Shown: in pieces, positions 8,052 to 17,367 of the stretch
How positions within the stretch are numbered: position 1 is the first letter of the stretch
How the letters are laid out: each line of letters opens with the position of its first letter
Assembly: GCF_900111595.1 (NCBI RefSeq)
Contig: NZ_FOHN01000001.1
Span: forward strand, 87,926 to 151,925
DNA: 64,000 nt
Direction: 5' to 3'
From: [Clostridium] polysaccharolyticum
GTDB lineage: Bacteria; Bacillota; Clostridia; Lachnospirales; Lachnospiraceae
Translations under genes and position numbers: made by a program
The notes under the pieces: generated by a model
Databases searched by the model: none
The model's input: the letters and a program-made list of their open reading frames with translations, nothing else
What the model was told of the DNA's origin: nothing

Positions 8052-9032
8052 ATGGGCGATGTCTTGTCCCAAAGTGAGATTGATAATTTGCTTGCAGCTT
8101 TAAGCAGTGGGGAATTGGATGCTGATGAGATAAAGGATACTGGAGAGAAACAGGTCAAGAACTATGATTTCGCCAGACCTTCTAAATTTTCAAAAGAACA
8201 TTTGAGAACACTAATTATTATATTCGAGCATTATGGGAGATTATTGTCAACGAATTTGCCTGCTTACCTTCGTAAGAATGTTCAAGTAGAAGTTATGAAT
8301 GCAGAAGCAATAACGTATTCGGAATTTTCCAATGCGTTATCAAATCCAGTACTTTTAGGTGTAGTTAATTTCACACCTTTGGATGGGAATATCATCATTG
8401 AGTTAGATAATGGGTTAGGTTATGCAATTATCGACCGAATGCTCGGTGGCAGTGGGCAGCCAATGGATAAGATAAGGGATTTTTCGGAAATTGAATTAAC
8501 AATTATTGAAAGAATAATGACTATTTGCACAAATCTTTTGATCGAACCTTGGTCTAGTGTTATTCAGTTAGAGCCAAAACTTGAGCGGATTGAAACAAAT
8601 TCACAATTTGCTCAGATTATTTCGCCAAGTGAAATGACATCTATTATAACAATTCATATAAAAATTGGATCCGTAGAAGGTCTGATGAATATCTGTATAC
8701 CATTTGAATGTGTTGAAGCTGTAATAGATAGGTTGAATACGAAGTACTGGTATTCAACAATGAAAGAAAGAGATGATAAAGTCTATCAGGATGTTATCGA
8801 AAGCACGATTGAAAAAGCTAAAATCCCAATTCGTGCGGTACTCGGAAAAAGTACAATTTCGTTTAATGATTTTGCAACTATGCAGGTAGGGGATATTATT
8901 CGTTTAAATAGAAAAGTAGACGAAGAAATGGATATATTTGTTGGCAATCTCAAAAAGTTTACCGCATTACCTGGAGCATCATCTGATGCTTATGCAGTAA
9001 GAATAACATCAATTATAAGGGAGGAATCATAA
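8052..9032 (+). CDS. fliM: Flagellar motor switch protein FliM
   Basis: 326 residues. The N-terminal peptide [20 protein letters not shown] is the CheY-P-binding motif. The middle domain (about 45-230) has the CheC-like fold, and the C-terminal SpoA domain (about 245-322) joins FliN/FliY in the C-ring. FliM binds FliG and transmits the CheY-P signal. In the Bacillus-type switch CheY-P binding promotes counter-clockwise rotation. Start follows GAGGTGAGAAGG. Only two bases separate it from fliY, so the two switch proteins are co-translated. Length and domains are normal. Confidence 0.96.
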   Translation: MGDVLSQSEIDNLLAALSSGELDADEIKDTGEKQVKNYDFARPSKFSKEHLRTLIIIFEHYGRLLSTNLPAYLRKNVQVEVMNAEAITYSEFSNALSNPVLLGVVNFTPLDGNIIIELDNGLGYAIIDRMLGGSGQPMDKIRDFSEIELTIIERIMTICTNLLIEPWSSVIQLEPKLERIETNSQFAQIISPSEMTSIITIHIKIGSVEGLMNICIPFECVEAVIDRLNTKYWYSTMKERDDKVYQDVIESTIEKAKIPIRAVLGKSTISFNDFATMQVGDIIRLNRKVDEEMDIFVGNLKKFTALPGASSDAYAVRITSIIREES

Positions 9033-9034
9033 GG

Positions 9035-10297
9035 ATGGATGGTATGTTATCCCAAGAGGAAATTAATGCTCTATTAAATGGAATCGATGATAGTACCGTT
9101 GAATCAACGGAGGATACGCATTCCTCAACTTTAACTGATGAGGAAAAAGATGCGCTTGGTGAGATTTCGAACATCAGCATGGGTTCAGCTGCTACGACGC
9201 TGTCTACTCTTGTAAATAGTAAGGTTGTTATTACAACGCCGGTTGTATCATATGCTACGATGGAAGAATTATCAAAAAATTATGATAAACCATGTGTATT
9301 TATTCAGATTTCTTATAAAGAAGGTCTGGATGGAAACAATGTTTTAATAATGAAAGAGGCAGACGTAAAAGTTATTACTGACCTGATGATGGGGGGAGAC
9401 GGTACTAATATTGAAAATGATTTAACCGAACTCCATCTAAGTGCTATTAGTGAAGCAATGAACCAGATGATGGGGGCAGCTGCAACTTCGCTTTCATCTA
9501 TGCTGGAGAAGAAAGTGGACATTAGTCCACCTTCCGCAAGTCTGATTGACTTAAATGATACGATGGACTCTGAAACAATGTTTTCTTTCTTAGAGAAAGA
9601 ATTTGTTGTAGTAAAATTTAAAATGGAGATTGAGGGATTAGTTGATAGCCAGATTATGCAGCTTTATCCATTTAATTTTGCCAGAGACATTTATCAGAAA
9701 TTTATTAGTGAAAGTAATGGAAATGGTCAAAAAGTTACAGAAAATCAGCCAAATCCAGTACAGGCACCGGTTGAACCACAGGCAGCAGCTCAGCCACAGC
9801 CACAGGCAGCAGCTCAGCCACAGCCACAGGCAGCAGCTCAGTCACAGCCACAGGCTATGGAACAGAACATGGCCATGAATCAGGGCATGCCAATGAATCA
9901 GGGAATGCCAATGCAGATGGGAATGCCATATATGGCAATGAACCAGGGGATGCCAATGCAGATGGGAGGAGATGCTGTCCAGTATACTGCACCAATGCAG
10001 AATGTAAATGTTCAGCCAGCCCAATTCCAGACATTTAGTAATAATGTTGCACCAATGATGCAGCAGGAAAACATCGACTTGATTATGGATGTACCTTTAG
10101 AGGTAACAGTGGAATTAGGCCGAACAAGTAAATCAATTAAAGAAATATTAGATTTTTCACCAGGAACTATTATTGAATTGGATAAGCTTGCAGGTGAGCC
10201 AATCGATGTGCTTGTAAATGGAAAGTTTGTAGCAAAAGGTGAGGTTGTTGTAATCGAGGAGAATTTTGGTATAAGGGTTACAGAGATAATAAAATAA
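9035..10297 (+). CDS. fliY: Flagellar motor switch phosphatase FliY (FliN domain)
   Basis: 420 residues. A FliM-like N-terminal CheY-P-binding peptide ([12 protein letters not shown]) is followed by a CheC-like phosphatase domain (about 35-225) with two E-x3-N-type motifs ([14 protein letters not shown] and [15 protein letters not shown]). A low-complexity linker (about 235-335) is made of Gln/Ala/Pro repeats and then Met/Gln/Gly-rich repeats. The C-terminal FliN/SpoA domain is about 340-418. FliY is both a C-ring subunit and a CheY-P phosphatase in Firmicutes that lack CheZ. The linker is longer and more repetitive than in B. subtilis FliY. Both putative active-site motifs look usable. Confidence 0.94.
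   Translation: MDGMLSQEEINALLNGIDDSTVESTEDTHSSTLTDEEKDALGEISNISMGSAATTLSTLVNSKVVITTPVVSYATMEELSKNYDKPCVFIQISYKEGLDGNNVLIMKEADVKVITDLMMGGDGTNIENDLTELHLSAISEAMNQMMGAAATSLSSMLEKKVDISPPSASLIDLNDTMDSETMFSFLEKEFVVVKFKMEIEGLVDSQIMQLYPFNFARDIYQKFISESNGNGQKVTENQPNPVQAPVEPQAAAQPQPQAAAQPQPQAAAQSQPQAMEQNMAMNQGMPMNQGMPMQMGMPYMAMNQGMPMQMGGDAVQYTAPMQNVNVQPAQFQTFSNNVAPMMQQENIDLIMDVPLEVTVELGRTSKSIKEILDFSPGTIIELDKLAGEPIDVLVNGKFVAKGEVVVIEENFGIRVTEIIK
9777..9848 (+). repeat. In-frame 24-bp tandem repeat in the fliY linker
   Basis: Three consecutive copies of a 24-base unit (beginning CACAGGCAGCAGCTCAGCC), the third with one C-to-T change. Each encodes eight residues of the form QAAAQPQP. The period is a multiple of three, so copy-number change would alter linker length without breaking the frame. 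Confidence 0.85.
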
Positions 10298-10322
10298 GAT
10301 GCAATAGATAGGAGAGAAAAAT

Positions 10323-10685
10323 ATGGCGAAAAATATTTTAATTTGCGATGATGCAGCATTTATGAGAATGATGATTAAGGATATCCTTACAAAGAATGGT
10401 TATAACGTTGCTGGTGAGGCTGAGAATGGCTTAAAGGCTGTTGAAAAATATAATGAATTAAAACCAGACTTAGTAATGATGGATATCACAATGCCTGAAA
10501 TGGATGGTATTGAGGCATTAAAGAAAATTAAAGCGTCTGATCCAAATGCTACTGTAATTATGTGTTCTGCTATGGGTCAGCAGGCTATGGTTATTGAGTC
10601 CATTCAGTCAGGTGCGAAAGACTTTATCGTAAAGCCTTTCCAGGCAGACAGGGTTTTAGAAGCGGTCAAAAAAGTGGTGGGATAA
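10323..10685 (+). CDS. cheY: Chemotaxis response regulator CheY
   Basis: 120 residues, a single receiver domain. Visible active-site residues are the acidic pair in ILICDDAAFMRMM, the phospho-acceptor Asp in LVMMDITMPEMDG, the Thr/Ser position in VIMCSAMGQQ, and Lys in DFIVKPFQ. Phosphorylated by CheA, it binds the N-termini of FliM and FliY, and is dephosphorylated by FliY and CheC. It lies between fliY and fliO as in the B. subtilis operon. Start follows GGAGAG. There is no output domain, so it acts only through the motor. Confidence 0.96.
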   Translation: MAKNILICDDAAFMRMMIKDILTKNGYNVAGEAENGLKAVEKYNELKPDLVMMDITMPEMDGIEALKKIKASDPNATVIMCSAMGQQAMVIESIQSGAKDFIVKPFQADRVLEAVKKVVG

Positions 10686-10686
10686 T

Positions 10687-11073
10687 ATGTTTCTCTTAGC
10701 AGGTTCTAATGGTAATGATTTTTTTGAATTGCTTGGCATTATGTTAATATTTGTACTAATCATTGTGGCATGTTATTATACTACAAAATGGATAGGTAAA
10801 ACGAACTTAGTGAACAGGTCCGCAAAAAATATTACTGTTTTGGAAACTTATCACAATGCTCCAGGTAAAGTAATCCAAGTAGTTAAGGCTGGTAAAAAGT
10901 ATATTGTTATCGGCGTGACAAAGGAGCATATGGAAATGCTTACTGAGTTAAGCGAGGATGAGTATGAAGAACAGCAGGTAAGCGAGGCAATTGAGGAATT
11001 TAAGTTTCAGGATGTGCTATTGAAGATTAAAAATGAGACATTCGGGAGAAAAAATAAAAAGGACGAAAAGTAA
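10687..11073 (+). CDS. fliO: Flagellar biosynthetic protein FliO (FliZ)
   Basis: 128 residues. An N-terminal membrane helix (about 10-32, ELLGIMLIFVLIIVACYYTT) is followed by a small cytoplasmic domain with the FliO pattern NITVLETYHNAPGKVIQVV and GKKYIVIGVTKEHMEML. A charged lysine-rich end follows. FliO is an assembly factor for the FliP/FliQ/FliR export core and is the least conserved member. It starts one base after the cheY stop, with the RBS inside cheY. Its place right before fliP and its topology support the call. Confidence 0.88.
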   Translation: MFLLAGSNGNDFFELLGIMLIFVLIIVACYYTTKWIGKTNLVNRSAKNITVLETYHNAPGKVIQVVKAGKKYIVIGVTKEHMEMLTELSEDEYEEQQVSEAIEEFKFQDVLLKIKNETFGRKNKKDEK

Positions 11074-11084
11074 GGAATGATAAA

Positions 11085-11915
11085 ATGAATACTTACTATA
11101 AAGTATTTAAAAGACTGCTGGCTCGGATTTTTAGTGTGTTATTAATAATTGGCATAGGGTTTTCTATCCAGTCAATGACGGTGCATGCTACTGTGACAGA
11201 CGAGATTGAAAAGAGTACTGCATTAGGAGATACAAGAACTCCATTTGAACTGAATATATCCTCTAATGCAGGAAATACCAGTTTGTCAAGTTCATTAGAA
11301 ATAGTGCTTTTAATTACACTTATATCATTGGCACCATCTCTAATCATAATGTTAACGTCATTTACCCGGATTTTGGTTGTTCTCCACTTTGTACGTTCAG
11401 CCATAGGAACACAGACAACTCCACCTAACCAGGTTCTGGTTGGGTTAGCGCTGTTTCTTACTTTTTTTATTATGTCACCTGTCTTTACTAAAATTAATAC
11501 AGAGGCATTAAAACCGCTTCAGGCAGGAAAAATAACACAGGAACAGGCAATTGAAACAGGCTTAAAGCCGCTTCGGAAATTTATGTTTGAGCAGACACGA
11601 AAAGAAGATGTAAAGTTATTTTTAGACATAGCAGATTATTCTGCAGAAGATATTTCAAAAGTGGAAGATATTCCTACTACTGTATTGATTCCGGCATTTA
11701 TTATTAGTGAACTTCGTGCAGCATTTATAATTGGTTTTATTATTTATCTTCCATTTATTGTTATTGATATGGTTGTTTCATCAACGCTTATGTCAATGGG
11801 CATGATGATGCTGCCACCGACTACAATTTCCATGCCATTTAAGGTTCTGTTATTTGTTTTAGTAGATGGATGGAATCTGGTTATTGGCCAGGTTGTAAAA
11901 ACATTTTATACATAA
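11085..11915 (+). CDS. fliP: Flagellar type III export gate protein FliP
   Basis: 276 residues. A cleavable-looking signal sequence (about 1-37, with SVLLIIGIGFSIQSMTVHA) precedes the mature part, as in other FliP. Four membrane helices follow. Conserved blocks include LIIMLTSFTRILVVLHFVR, TPPNQVLVGLALFLTFF, and the C-terminal LPPTTISMPFKVLLF. Five FliP copies with FliQ and FliR form the export pore. Gene order fliO-fliP-fliQ-fliR is standard. Length is normal for Gram-positive proteins that keep the signal region. Confidence 0.96.
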   Translation: MNTYYKVFKRLLARIFSVLLIIGIGFSIQSMTVHATVTDEIEKSTALGDTRTPFELNISSNAGNTSLSSSLEIVLLITLISLAPSLIIMLTSFTRILVVLHFVRSAIGTQTTPPNQVLVGLALFLTFFIMSPVFTKINTEALKPLQAGKITQEQAIETGLKPLRKFMFEQTRKEDVKLFLDIADYSAEDISKVEDIPTTVLIPAFIISELRAAFIIGFIIYLPFIVIDMVVSSTLMSMGMMMLPPTTISMPFKVLLFVLVDGWNLVIGQVVKTFYT

Positions 11916-11944
11916 TTACAGATTGGTTGTGATAGGAGGTTATC

Positions 11945-12214
11945 ATGACAGTAGATACCGTCGTTGACATTGCTAGAGAAACCCTTTGGGTCATAGTAAA
12001 AGTATCAGCACCCATGTTAGGCATATCGCTTATCGTGGGTCTAATCATTAGTATTTTTCAAACTATAACATCAATTAATGAGCAGACTCTGACATTTTTG
12101 CCAAAGTTACTTGCTATATTTACAGTGTTAATTCTGGCAGGTTCGTGGATTTTAAATAGCATTACATCCTATACGACAGAGTTATTTACGAATTTTGCAA
12201 GGTATTTAGGTTGA
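11945..12214 (+). CDS. fliQ: Flagellar export protein FliQ
   Basis: 89 residues with two hydrophobic hairpin helices (about 16-40 and 50-74). The family core is GLIISIFQTITSINEQTLTF followed by PKLLAIFTVLILAGSWIL. FliQ packs around FliP/FliR in the export gate of the membrane-embedded flagellar secretion core. Start follows AGGAGGTTATC with good spacing. Only four bases separate it from fliR. The size (about 89) is exactly the usual one. Confidence 0.95.
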   Translation: MTVDTVVDIARETLWVIVKVSAPMLGISLIVGLIISIFQTITSINEQTLTFLPKLLAIFTVLILAGSWILNSITSYTTELFTNFARYLG

Positions 12215-12218
12215 TATT

Positions 12219-12992
12219 ATGAATTTGACATTTGAAAAATTAGAGTTTTTCTTTGCGGTTTTAGTTCGGATTAGTGCATTTATCATGGCAGCACCATTTT
12301 TTAGCCAGCGGAATATACCTGTCAGGGTAAAAGCTGCGCTGTCGTTTTTTCTGTCTGTTATTGTATTTAATATGACAGAGTATACACCTATAGGGGAAGG
12401 ATTCTCGACGGGTTATGCTGTTATTATCATAGAAGAAATGCTTATTGGGGCTACGCTTGGGTATACAGCTAATCTTTGTATGTATGTGCTGGATCTTGCA
12501 GGAAGATTAATTGATACAGAGATAGGATTTTCTATGGTTAATGTATTAAATCCTGCATCCAATATACAGACTTCGATAACTGGCTCAATGCTCACGTATT
12601 TTGTAATGCTTATCATGCTGGTTTCCAGAATGTATTACTTTATCATATCCGCCATTGCAGATACATTTGAGTTCCTTCCTGTAGGGAGAGTTCGGCTGCC
12701 ATCTAATATTTATCTGGTGGTGGTAAAATTTATTAAGGAATATTTCATATTGGGTTTTCGGATTGTGTTACCTGTATTTGCGACAATATTAGTTGTAAAT
12801 ATTGTATTAGGAGTACTTGCGAAGGTGGCACCGCAAATGAATATGTTCGTAATTGGCATGCAGCTTAAACTGTTAGTAGGTCTTATTGTATTGCTTCTTT
12901 TGATAGGAATGCTTCCATCTATTGCAGATTTCATATATTCGGAGATGAAGTATGTGTTAAGCGATATGGTTAAAGTAATGACGCCTAAGTAA
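12219..12992 (+). CDS. fliR: Flagellar export protein FliR
   Basis: 257 residues, very hydrophobic, with about six membrane segments. Characteristic pieces are RISAFIMAAPFFSQRNIPVR near the N-terminus and EMLIGATLGYTANL and DTEIGFSMVNVLNPASNIQT in the middle. One FliR completes the FliP5Q4R1 gate and contacts FlhB, with which it is occasionally fused in clostridia. Here fliR and flhB are separate genes. It starts four bases after fliQ, and its coupling is likely. Confidence 0.95.
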   Translation: MNLTFEKLEFFFAVLVRISAFIMAAPFFSQRNIPVRVKAALSFFLSVIVFNMTEYTPIGEGFSTGYAVIIIEEMLIGATLGYTANLCMYVLDLAGRLIDTEIGFSMVNVLNPASNIQTSITGSMLTYFVMLIMLVSRMYYFIISAIADTFEFLPVGRVRLPSNIYLVVVKFIKEYFILGFRIVLPVFATILVVNIVLGVLAKVAPQMNMFVIGMQLKLLVGLIVLLLLIGMLPSIADFIYSEMKYVLSDMVKVMTPK

Positions 12993-13027
12993 TTTCTGTT
13001 TGTTGTATTTTGAAGGGATAAGTAAAA

Positions 13028-14140
13028 TTGAATAAATATCTGTTATCATATAATCTTCAATTATTTGCGAAAGAAGGAGTAGGTGGAGAAAAGACAGAAG
13101 AAGCTACTCCAAAAAAATTGGAAGATGCAAGAAAAAAAGGGCAGGTTGCGAAAAGTACTGATATCGTAGCAGCTTTTGTATTGCTTGCATTTTTTCTTGC
13201 ATTAAGATTATTTGTGGGCTGGATGGGAAACTCATTTATGAGTGTTTATTACGAACAGTATCATAGCATTGCTGAAATCGTAAAAGATGGTTTTACCATT
13301 AATAGAGCAGTTGTTGAACTTCGTGATTCCATGTTAAAAATTTTGCTGATTGGATTACCCATCTTTCTGGTTTCGTATGTGCTAGCAGTTTTTGTGAATA
13401 TATGGCAAGTTAAATGGAAAATATCGGCGGAGCCGTTAAAGCCAAAATTAAATAAAATCAATCCAATTACTGGATTTAAGAAAATTTTTTCGAAAGAAAA
13501 GATCTTTGAATTTATAAAATCCCTTGTGAAACTTTTGATTTTGGGAAGTGTTGTATATTCCAATTTGAAAAAAAAGTGGGGGTATATCCTGCAGTTTTAT
13601 GATTATACTTTGCAACAGGCATTAAGTGCCATTGGAAGTGTAATCATAGAGATTGGACTGGAAATTAGCATTTGGTTTCTTATTTTATCATTTGCAGATT
13701 TGTTTTATCAGAAACGTAAGTTTGCCAAAGAGATGCGAATGACAAAACAGGAAATTAAAGATGAATATAAAAATACAGAAGGTGATCCACAGATTAAGGG
13801 TAAGATCAGGCAGAAAATGCGGGAAGTGTCCCGTCAGCGTATGATGCAGGCGGTTCCGGATGCGGATGTTGTTATTACGAACCCGACTCACCTTGCTGTA
13901 GCAATTAAGTATGACAAAGACACGAATAGTGCTCCAGTTGTAGTTGCTAAAGGTGCTGATTACGTAGCTGGAAAAATTAAAGAAATTGCGAGAGAAAATG
14001 AAGTTGAAATTGTTGAAAATAAGCCGTTAGCTCGTATGATTTACTTTAATGTTGAGTTAGGCGATGAAATTCCACAGGAAATGTATCAGATGGTTGCGGA
14101 AGTGCTTGCTTATGTATACCGTCTAAAGAATAAACAATAG
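13028..14140 (+). CDS. flhB: Flagellar export switch protein FlhB
   Basis: 370 residues from a TTG start (GAAGGGA about nine bases upstream). The usual N-terminal signature GEKTEEATPKKLEDARKKGQ is followed by four membrane helices (about 45-215). The cytoplasmic domain has the self-cleavage motif NPTH (VVITNPTHLAVAIKYD). Autocleavage between N and P lets FlhB switch from rod/hook to filament substrates on contact with FliK, which is also in this operon. The nonstandard start is preferred because the RBS fits and about 15 extra N-terminal residues precede the conserved part. Confidence 0.95.
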   Translation: MNKYLLSYNLQLFAKEGVGGEKTEEATPKKLEDARKKGQVAKSTDIVAAFVLLAFFLALRLFVGWMGNSFMSVYYEQYHSIAEIVKDGFTINRAVVELRDSMLKILLIGLPIFLVSYVLAVFVNIWQVKWKISAEPLKPKLNKINPITGFKKIFSKEKIFEFIKSLVKLLILGSVVYSNLKKKWGYILQFYDYTLQQALSAIGSVIIEIGLEISIWFLILSFADLFYQKRKFAKEMRMTKQEIKDEYKNTEGDPQIKGKIRQKMREVSRQRMMQAVPDADVVITNPTHLAVAIKYDKDTNSAPVVVAKGADYVAGKIKEIARENEVEIVENKPLARMIYFNVELGDEIPQEMYQMVAEVLAYVYRLKNKQ

Positions 14141-14155
14141 GGGAGGAACTGCTCT

Positions 14156-16189
14156 ATGAAAAAAGCGGATTTGGGATTGGGATTATATATTCTTGTTGCG
14201 ATTGTTTTCTTTATTGTGCCAATGCCATCCACATTACTTGATGTATTATTGGCATTTAACATATCTATAGCAATGATAATCCTGTTTAATGCAATGTTTT
14301 CAAAAGAAGCATTGGATATGTCATTTTTCCCAACAATCTTATTATTTACAACAATTTTTCGGATTTCATTGAATGTGTCTTCTACTAAATTGATTTTAGT
14401 AAGCGGGAATCCAGGAAATGTAGTAAGGACATTTGGCGGATTCGTTGGTGGAGGTAATCTTGTAACTGGTACGATTGTATTTATTATTTTAGTTTTGATT
14501 CAGTTTATGGTCATTAATAAAGGATCTGAAAGGGTGTCAGAAGTAACTGCCCGTTTTACATTGGATGCTATGCCAGGTAAACAGATGGCTATTGATGCGG
14601 ATTTAAATACAGGGGCGATTACAGATGTAGAAGCACAGCAGAGACGACAGAAAATTCAGGATGAAGCCGGATTTTTCGGAGCTATGGATGGTGCTACAAA
14701 GTATGTAAAAGGTGATGCCATAGCTGGCCTGATTATTACAATAATCAACTTTGCTGGTGGTATGGCAATGGGTGTGGTTTATCAAGGAATGCAGCTGCAG
14801 GAAGCCTTGGATAAATATACAATTTTGACAATTGGTGATGGTCTTGTCAGTCAGATTCCATCCCTGATGATTTCTCTTTCCACTGGTATTTTAGTAACGA
14901 AGGCATCAAAAGAAGCGGACATGAGTGATGCACTTTTGAAACAGCTTTTTTCCATTCCAAAAGTACTTTATATGGTGGGGGGAAGCATGGCATTTTTAGG
15001 AATTGTTACACCGCTTAATCCATTTATCTTTATAGCATATGGAGCATGTTTTGCAGCCGCAGGTTATATAATTAGCCAGAAACTTGGCATTGAGGAAATT
15101 GAAAATGAAGTGAATGAAGAAGAAGCGGATGCTGAAGAAATCAGAAGACCTGAAAATGTTACGTCACTTCTTCAAGTGGATCCAATTGAACTGGAATTTG
15201 GTTATGGAATTATTCCATTAGCGGATGTAAATCAAGGTGGTGATTTGTTAGATCGTGTTGTTATGATTCGTAGGCAGATTGCTCTTGAACTTGGATGCGT
15301 TGTTCCAATTATTCGTTTAAGAGACAACATCCAGTTAAATCCAAATCAGTATTTAATTAAAATTAAAGGGGTGCCAGTCAGCGAAGGAGAAATTCTATTT
15401 GATCACTATATGGCTATGAATCCTGGATATGTTGAAGAAGAAATAACAGGTATTCCAACATTTGAACCGTCGTTCCATTTGCCAGCTATCTGGATTAATG
15501 AGAACCAGAGAGAAAGAGCAGAGACACTAGGATATACAGTAGTGGATCCGCCTTCTATTATTGCAACTCACCTGACGGAAGTAATTCGTACTCATTTAGA
15601 TGAACTTCTTACAAGACAAGATGTTCAAAACCTGATTAATAATGTTAAAGATGCAAATACAACTTTAGTCGACGAACTGGTACCGAAACTATTAAGTGTC
15701 GGTGAGATACAGAAAGTTTTACAGAATTTATTAAATGAAGGAATATCTATTCGAGATTTAATTACTATTTTTGAGACTCTTGCAGATTATGCACCGACAA
15801 CAAGAGATACGGATGTATTAACGGAATATGCGAGACAAAGTTTGAAGCGTGCAATTTCCAACAAATTCTTTCCACAGAATGAAACAACTAGTGTGGTTAC
15901 TCTTGATCCGAAAATTGAACAGGACATTATGGATTCTGTTAAACAGACAGAACAGGGAGCGTATTTAACTTTAGATCCAGAAACCTCTCAGAATATCATC
16001 AATGCGGTTAATGAAGAAATCGTGAAGCTTCAGAACTTGGGAAAAAATCCAATTATTATTACGTCACCTATTGTAAGAATGTATTTTAAGAAACTGACGG
16101 AAGATTATTTTAAAGATCTAGTTGTAATATCATATAATGAAATAGATTCTAATGTAGAATTACAATCAGTTGGGATGGTGACTATATAA
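14156..16189 (+). CDS. flhA: Flagellar export gate protein FlhA
   Basis: 677 residues. An N-terminal membrane domain with about eight helices (to about residue 310) contains the FHIPEP signature region TIFRISLNVSSTKLILVSG and the conserved cytoplasmic loop TARFTLDAMPGKQMAID. The C-terminal cytoplasmic domain (about 340-677) forms the nonameric ring that docks chaperone-substrate complexes. FlhA converts proton motive force to export. Start has GGGGAGGAACTG. Its last base pairs overlap the flhF start (TAATG). Everything is normal for the family. Confidence 0.97.
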   Translation: MKKADLGLGLYILVAIVFFIVPMPSTLLDVLLAFNISIAMIILFNAMFSKEALDMSFFPTILLFTTIFRISLNVSSTKLILVSGNPGNVVRTFGGFVGGGNLVTGTIVFIILVLIQFMVINKGSERVSEVTARFTLDAMPGKQMAIDADLNTGAITDVEAQQRRQKIQDEAGFFGAMDGATKYVKGDAIAGLIITIINFAGGMAMGVVYQGMQLQEALDKYTILTIGDGLVSQIPSLMISLSTGILVTKASKEADMSDALLKQLFSIPKVLYMVGGSMAFLGIVTPLNPFIFIAYGACFAAAGYIISQKLGIEEIENEVNEEEADAEEIRRPENVTSLLQVDPIELEFGYGIIPLADVNQGGDLLDRVVMIRRQIALELGCVVPIIRLRDNIQLNPNQYLIKIKGVPVSEGEILFDHYMAMNPGYVEEEITGIPTFEPSFHLPAIWINENQRERAETLGYTVVDPPSIIATHLTEVIRTHLDELLTRQDVQNLINNVKDANTTLVDELVPKLLSVGEIQKVLQNLLNEGISIRDLITIFETLADYAPTTRDTDVLTEYARQSLKRAISNKFFPQNETTSVVTLDPKIEQDIMDSVKQTEQGAYLTLDPETSQNIINAVNEEIVKLQNLGKNPIIITSPIVRMYFKKLTEDYFKDLVVISYNEIDSNVELQSVGMVTI

Positions 16190-17367
16190 TGATTATAAAA
16201 AAATATGAAGCAGAAACAGAAAAGGAAGCAATTTTATTGGCAAAGAGTGAATTAGGAAAAGATGCAATTGTCATGAATATAAAAACGGTGAAGCCGAAAG
16301 GAATCTACCGTTTTTTTCGCAAATCTACGGTTGAGATAACGGCAGCAGTTGATGAAAATGGCAAGAAAGCAGAGGAAAAGAAGGAGCAGACTGTTTTAAC
16401 TAAAGGTTTTGGGCTGACTCAGGGTGAAACAGAAAAAGAAACCGACGAGGCTGGTTTCCGTCTGGAAATAAAAGAAACGGCAATTGAGAAAAGGTTAGAT
16501 AATTTACAGGATTTACTTGAAAAACAGTTAAGTACCCAGAATGTGGAAGAAGACAAGCAGGAAGAACTTACCCAGAATGAAGAGTATCTGCTTCTTATTT
16601 TTAATCAGCTTGTAGAAAATGAAGTTGATGAAATCTATGCAAAACAGATTATTGACGAAATTAAAAAGTCACTGAAAAAGGATGCACCTGTTGATCATAT
16701 TCTGACCAATGTTTATCAGAAACTTGTATTAAAACTTGGAGAACCTAAATTTATAGACTTGCAGAATAAAGAAAAAAAGTTTATATTTTTTATAGGACCA
16801 ACAGGAGTTGGAAAGACAACAACAATTGCAAAAATTGCTTCGAATTTAAAATTGAAGGAAAATGCAAAAACTGCGCTTATAACTTCGGATACTTACCGTA
16901 TTGCAGCTGTTGAACAGCTAAGGACGTATGCTAGTATTTTAGATATTCCGCTTAGTGTTGTTTATACAAAAGAGGAACTTGAACAAGAGAAGGACAAGTA
17001 TCAGGATTATGATGTTGTTCTGATTGATACGGCAGGACGTTCGCATCGAAATGAAGAACAGAAAAAGGATTTGTTAGAACTGATTGATACTGTAGATGAG
17101 GAGTGCAGAGAAGTATTTCTTGTGCTAAGTGCTACTACTAAGTATAAGGATTTGATCCGGATTACAGAGACTTATCGTATCATTGATGATTTTGGGATTA
17201 TTTTTACTAAACTAGATGAAACAACTTGTATTGGAAATATCCTTAATGTGAAACTAATGACCAATGCACCGCTTTCGTATACTACTTGGGGACAGAATGT
17301 TCCAGATGATTTTGGCTGCATGGATGCACAAAGTATTGCGAAAAAGCTGTTAGGAGGAAACCGCTAA
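16189..17367 (+). CDS. flhF: SRP-family GTPase FlhF (flagellar placement)
   Basis: 392 residues. A basic N-terminal segment (about 1-60) and a helical N domain are followed by the G domain. It shows G1 GPTGVGKTTTIAKIAS, then DTYRIAAVEQLRTYA, G3 DTAGRSHRN, and the TKLDET specificity motif. FlhF dimerises with GTP at the membrane and fixes the position and number of flagella. FlhG stimulates its GTPase. The ATG overlaps the flhA stop, and flhG starts on its own stop (one-base overlap), so all three are coupled. Confidence 0.95.
   Translation: MIIKKYEAETEKEAILLAKSELGKDAIVMNIKTVKPKGIYRFFRKSTVEITAAVDENGKKAEEKKEQTVLTKGFGLTQGETEKETDEAGFRLEIKETAIEKRLDNLQDLLEKQLSTQNVEEDKQEELTQNEEYLLLIFNQLVENEVDEIYAKQIIDEIKKSLKKDAPVDHILTNVYQKLVLKLGEPKFIDLQNKEKKFIFFIGPTGVGKTTTIAKIASNLKLKENAKTALITSDTYRIAAVEQLRTYASILDIPLSVVYTKEELEQEKDKYQDYDVVLIDTAGRSHRNEEQKKDLLELIDTVDEECREVFLVLSATTKYKDLIRITETYRIIDDFGIIFTKLDETTCIGNILNVKLMTNAPLSYTTWGQNVPDDFGCMDAQSIAKKLLGGNR

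Noticed and set aside
9777..9848. Short regular repeats as a possible CRISPR
   Set aside because: The repeats abut without spacers, keep the fliY frame, and encode Gln/Ala/Pro. They are coding repeats.
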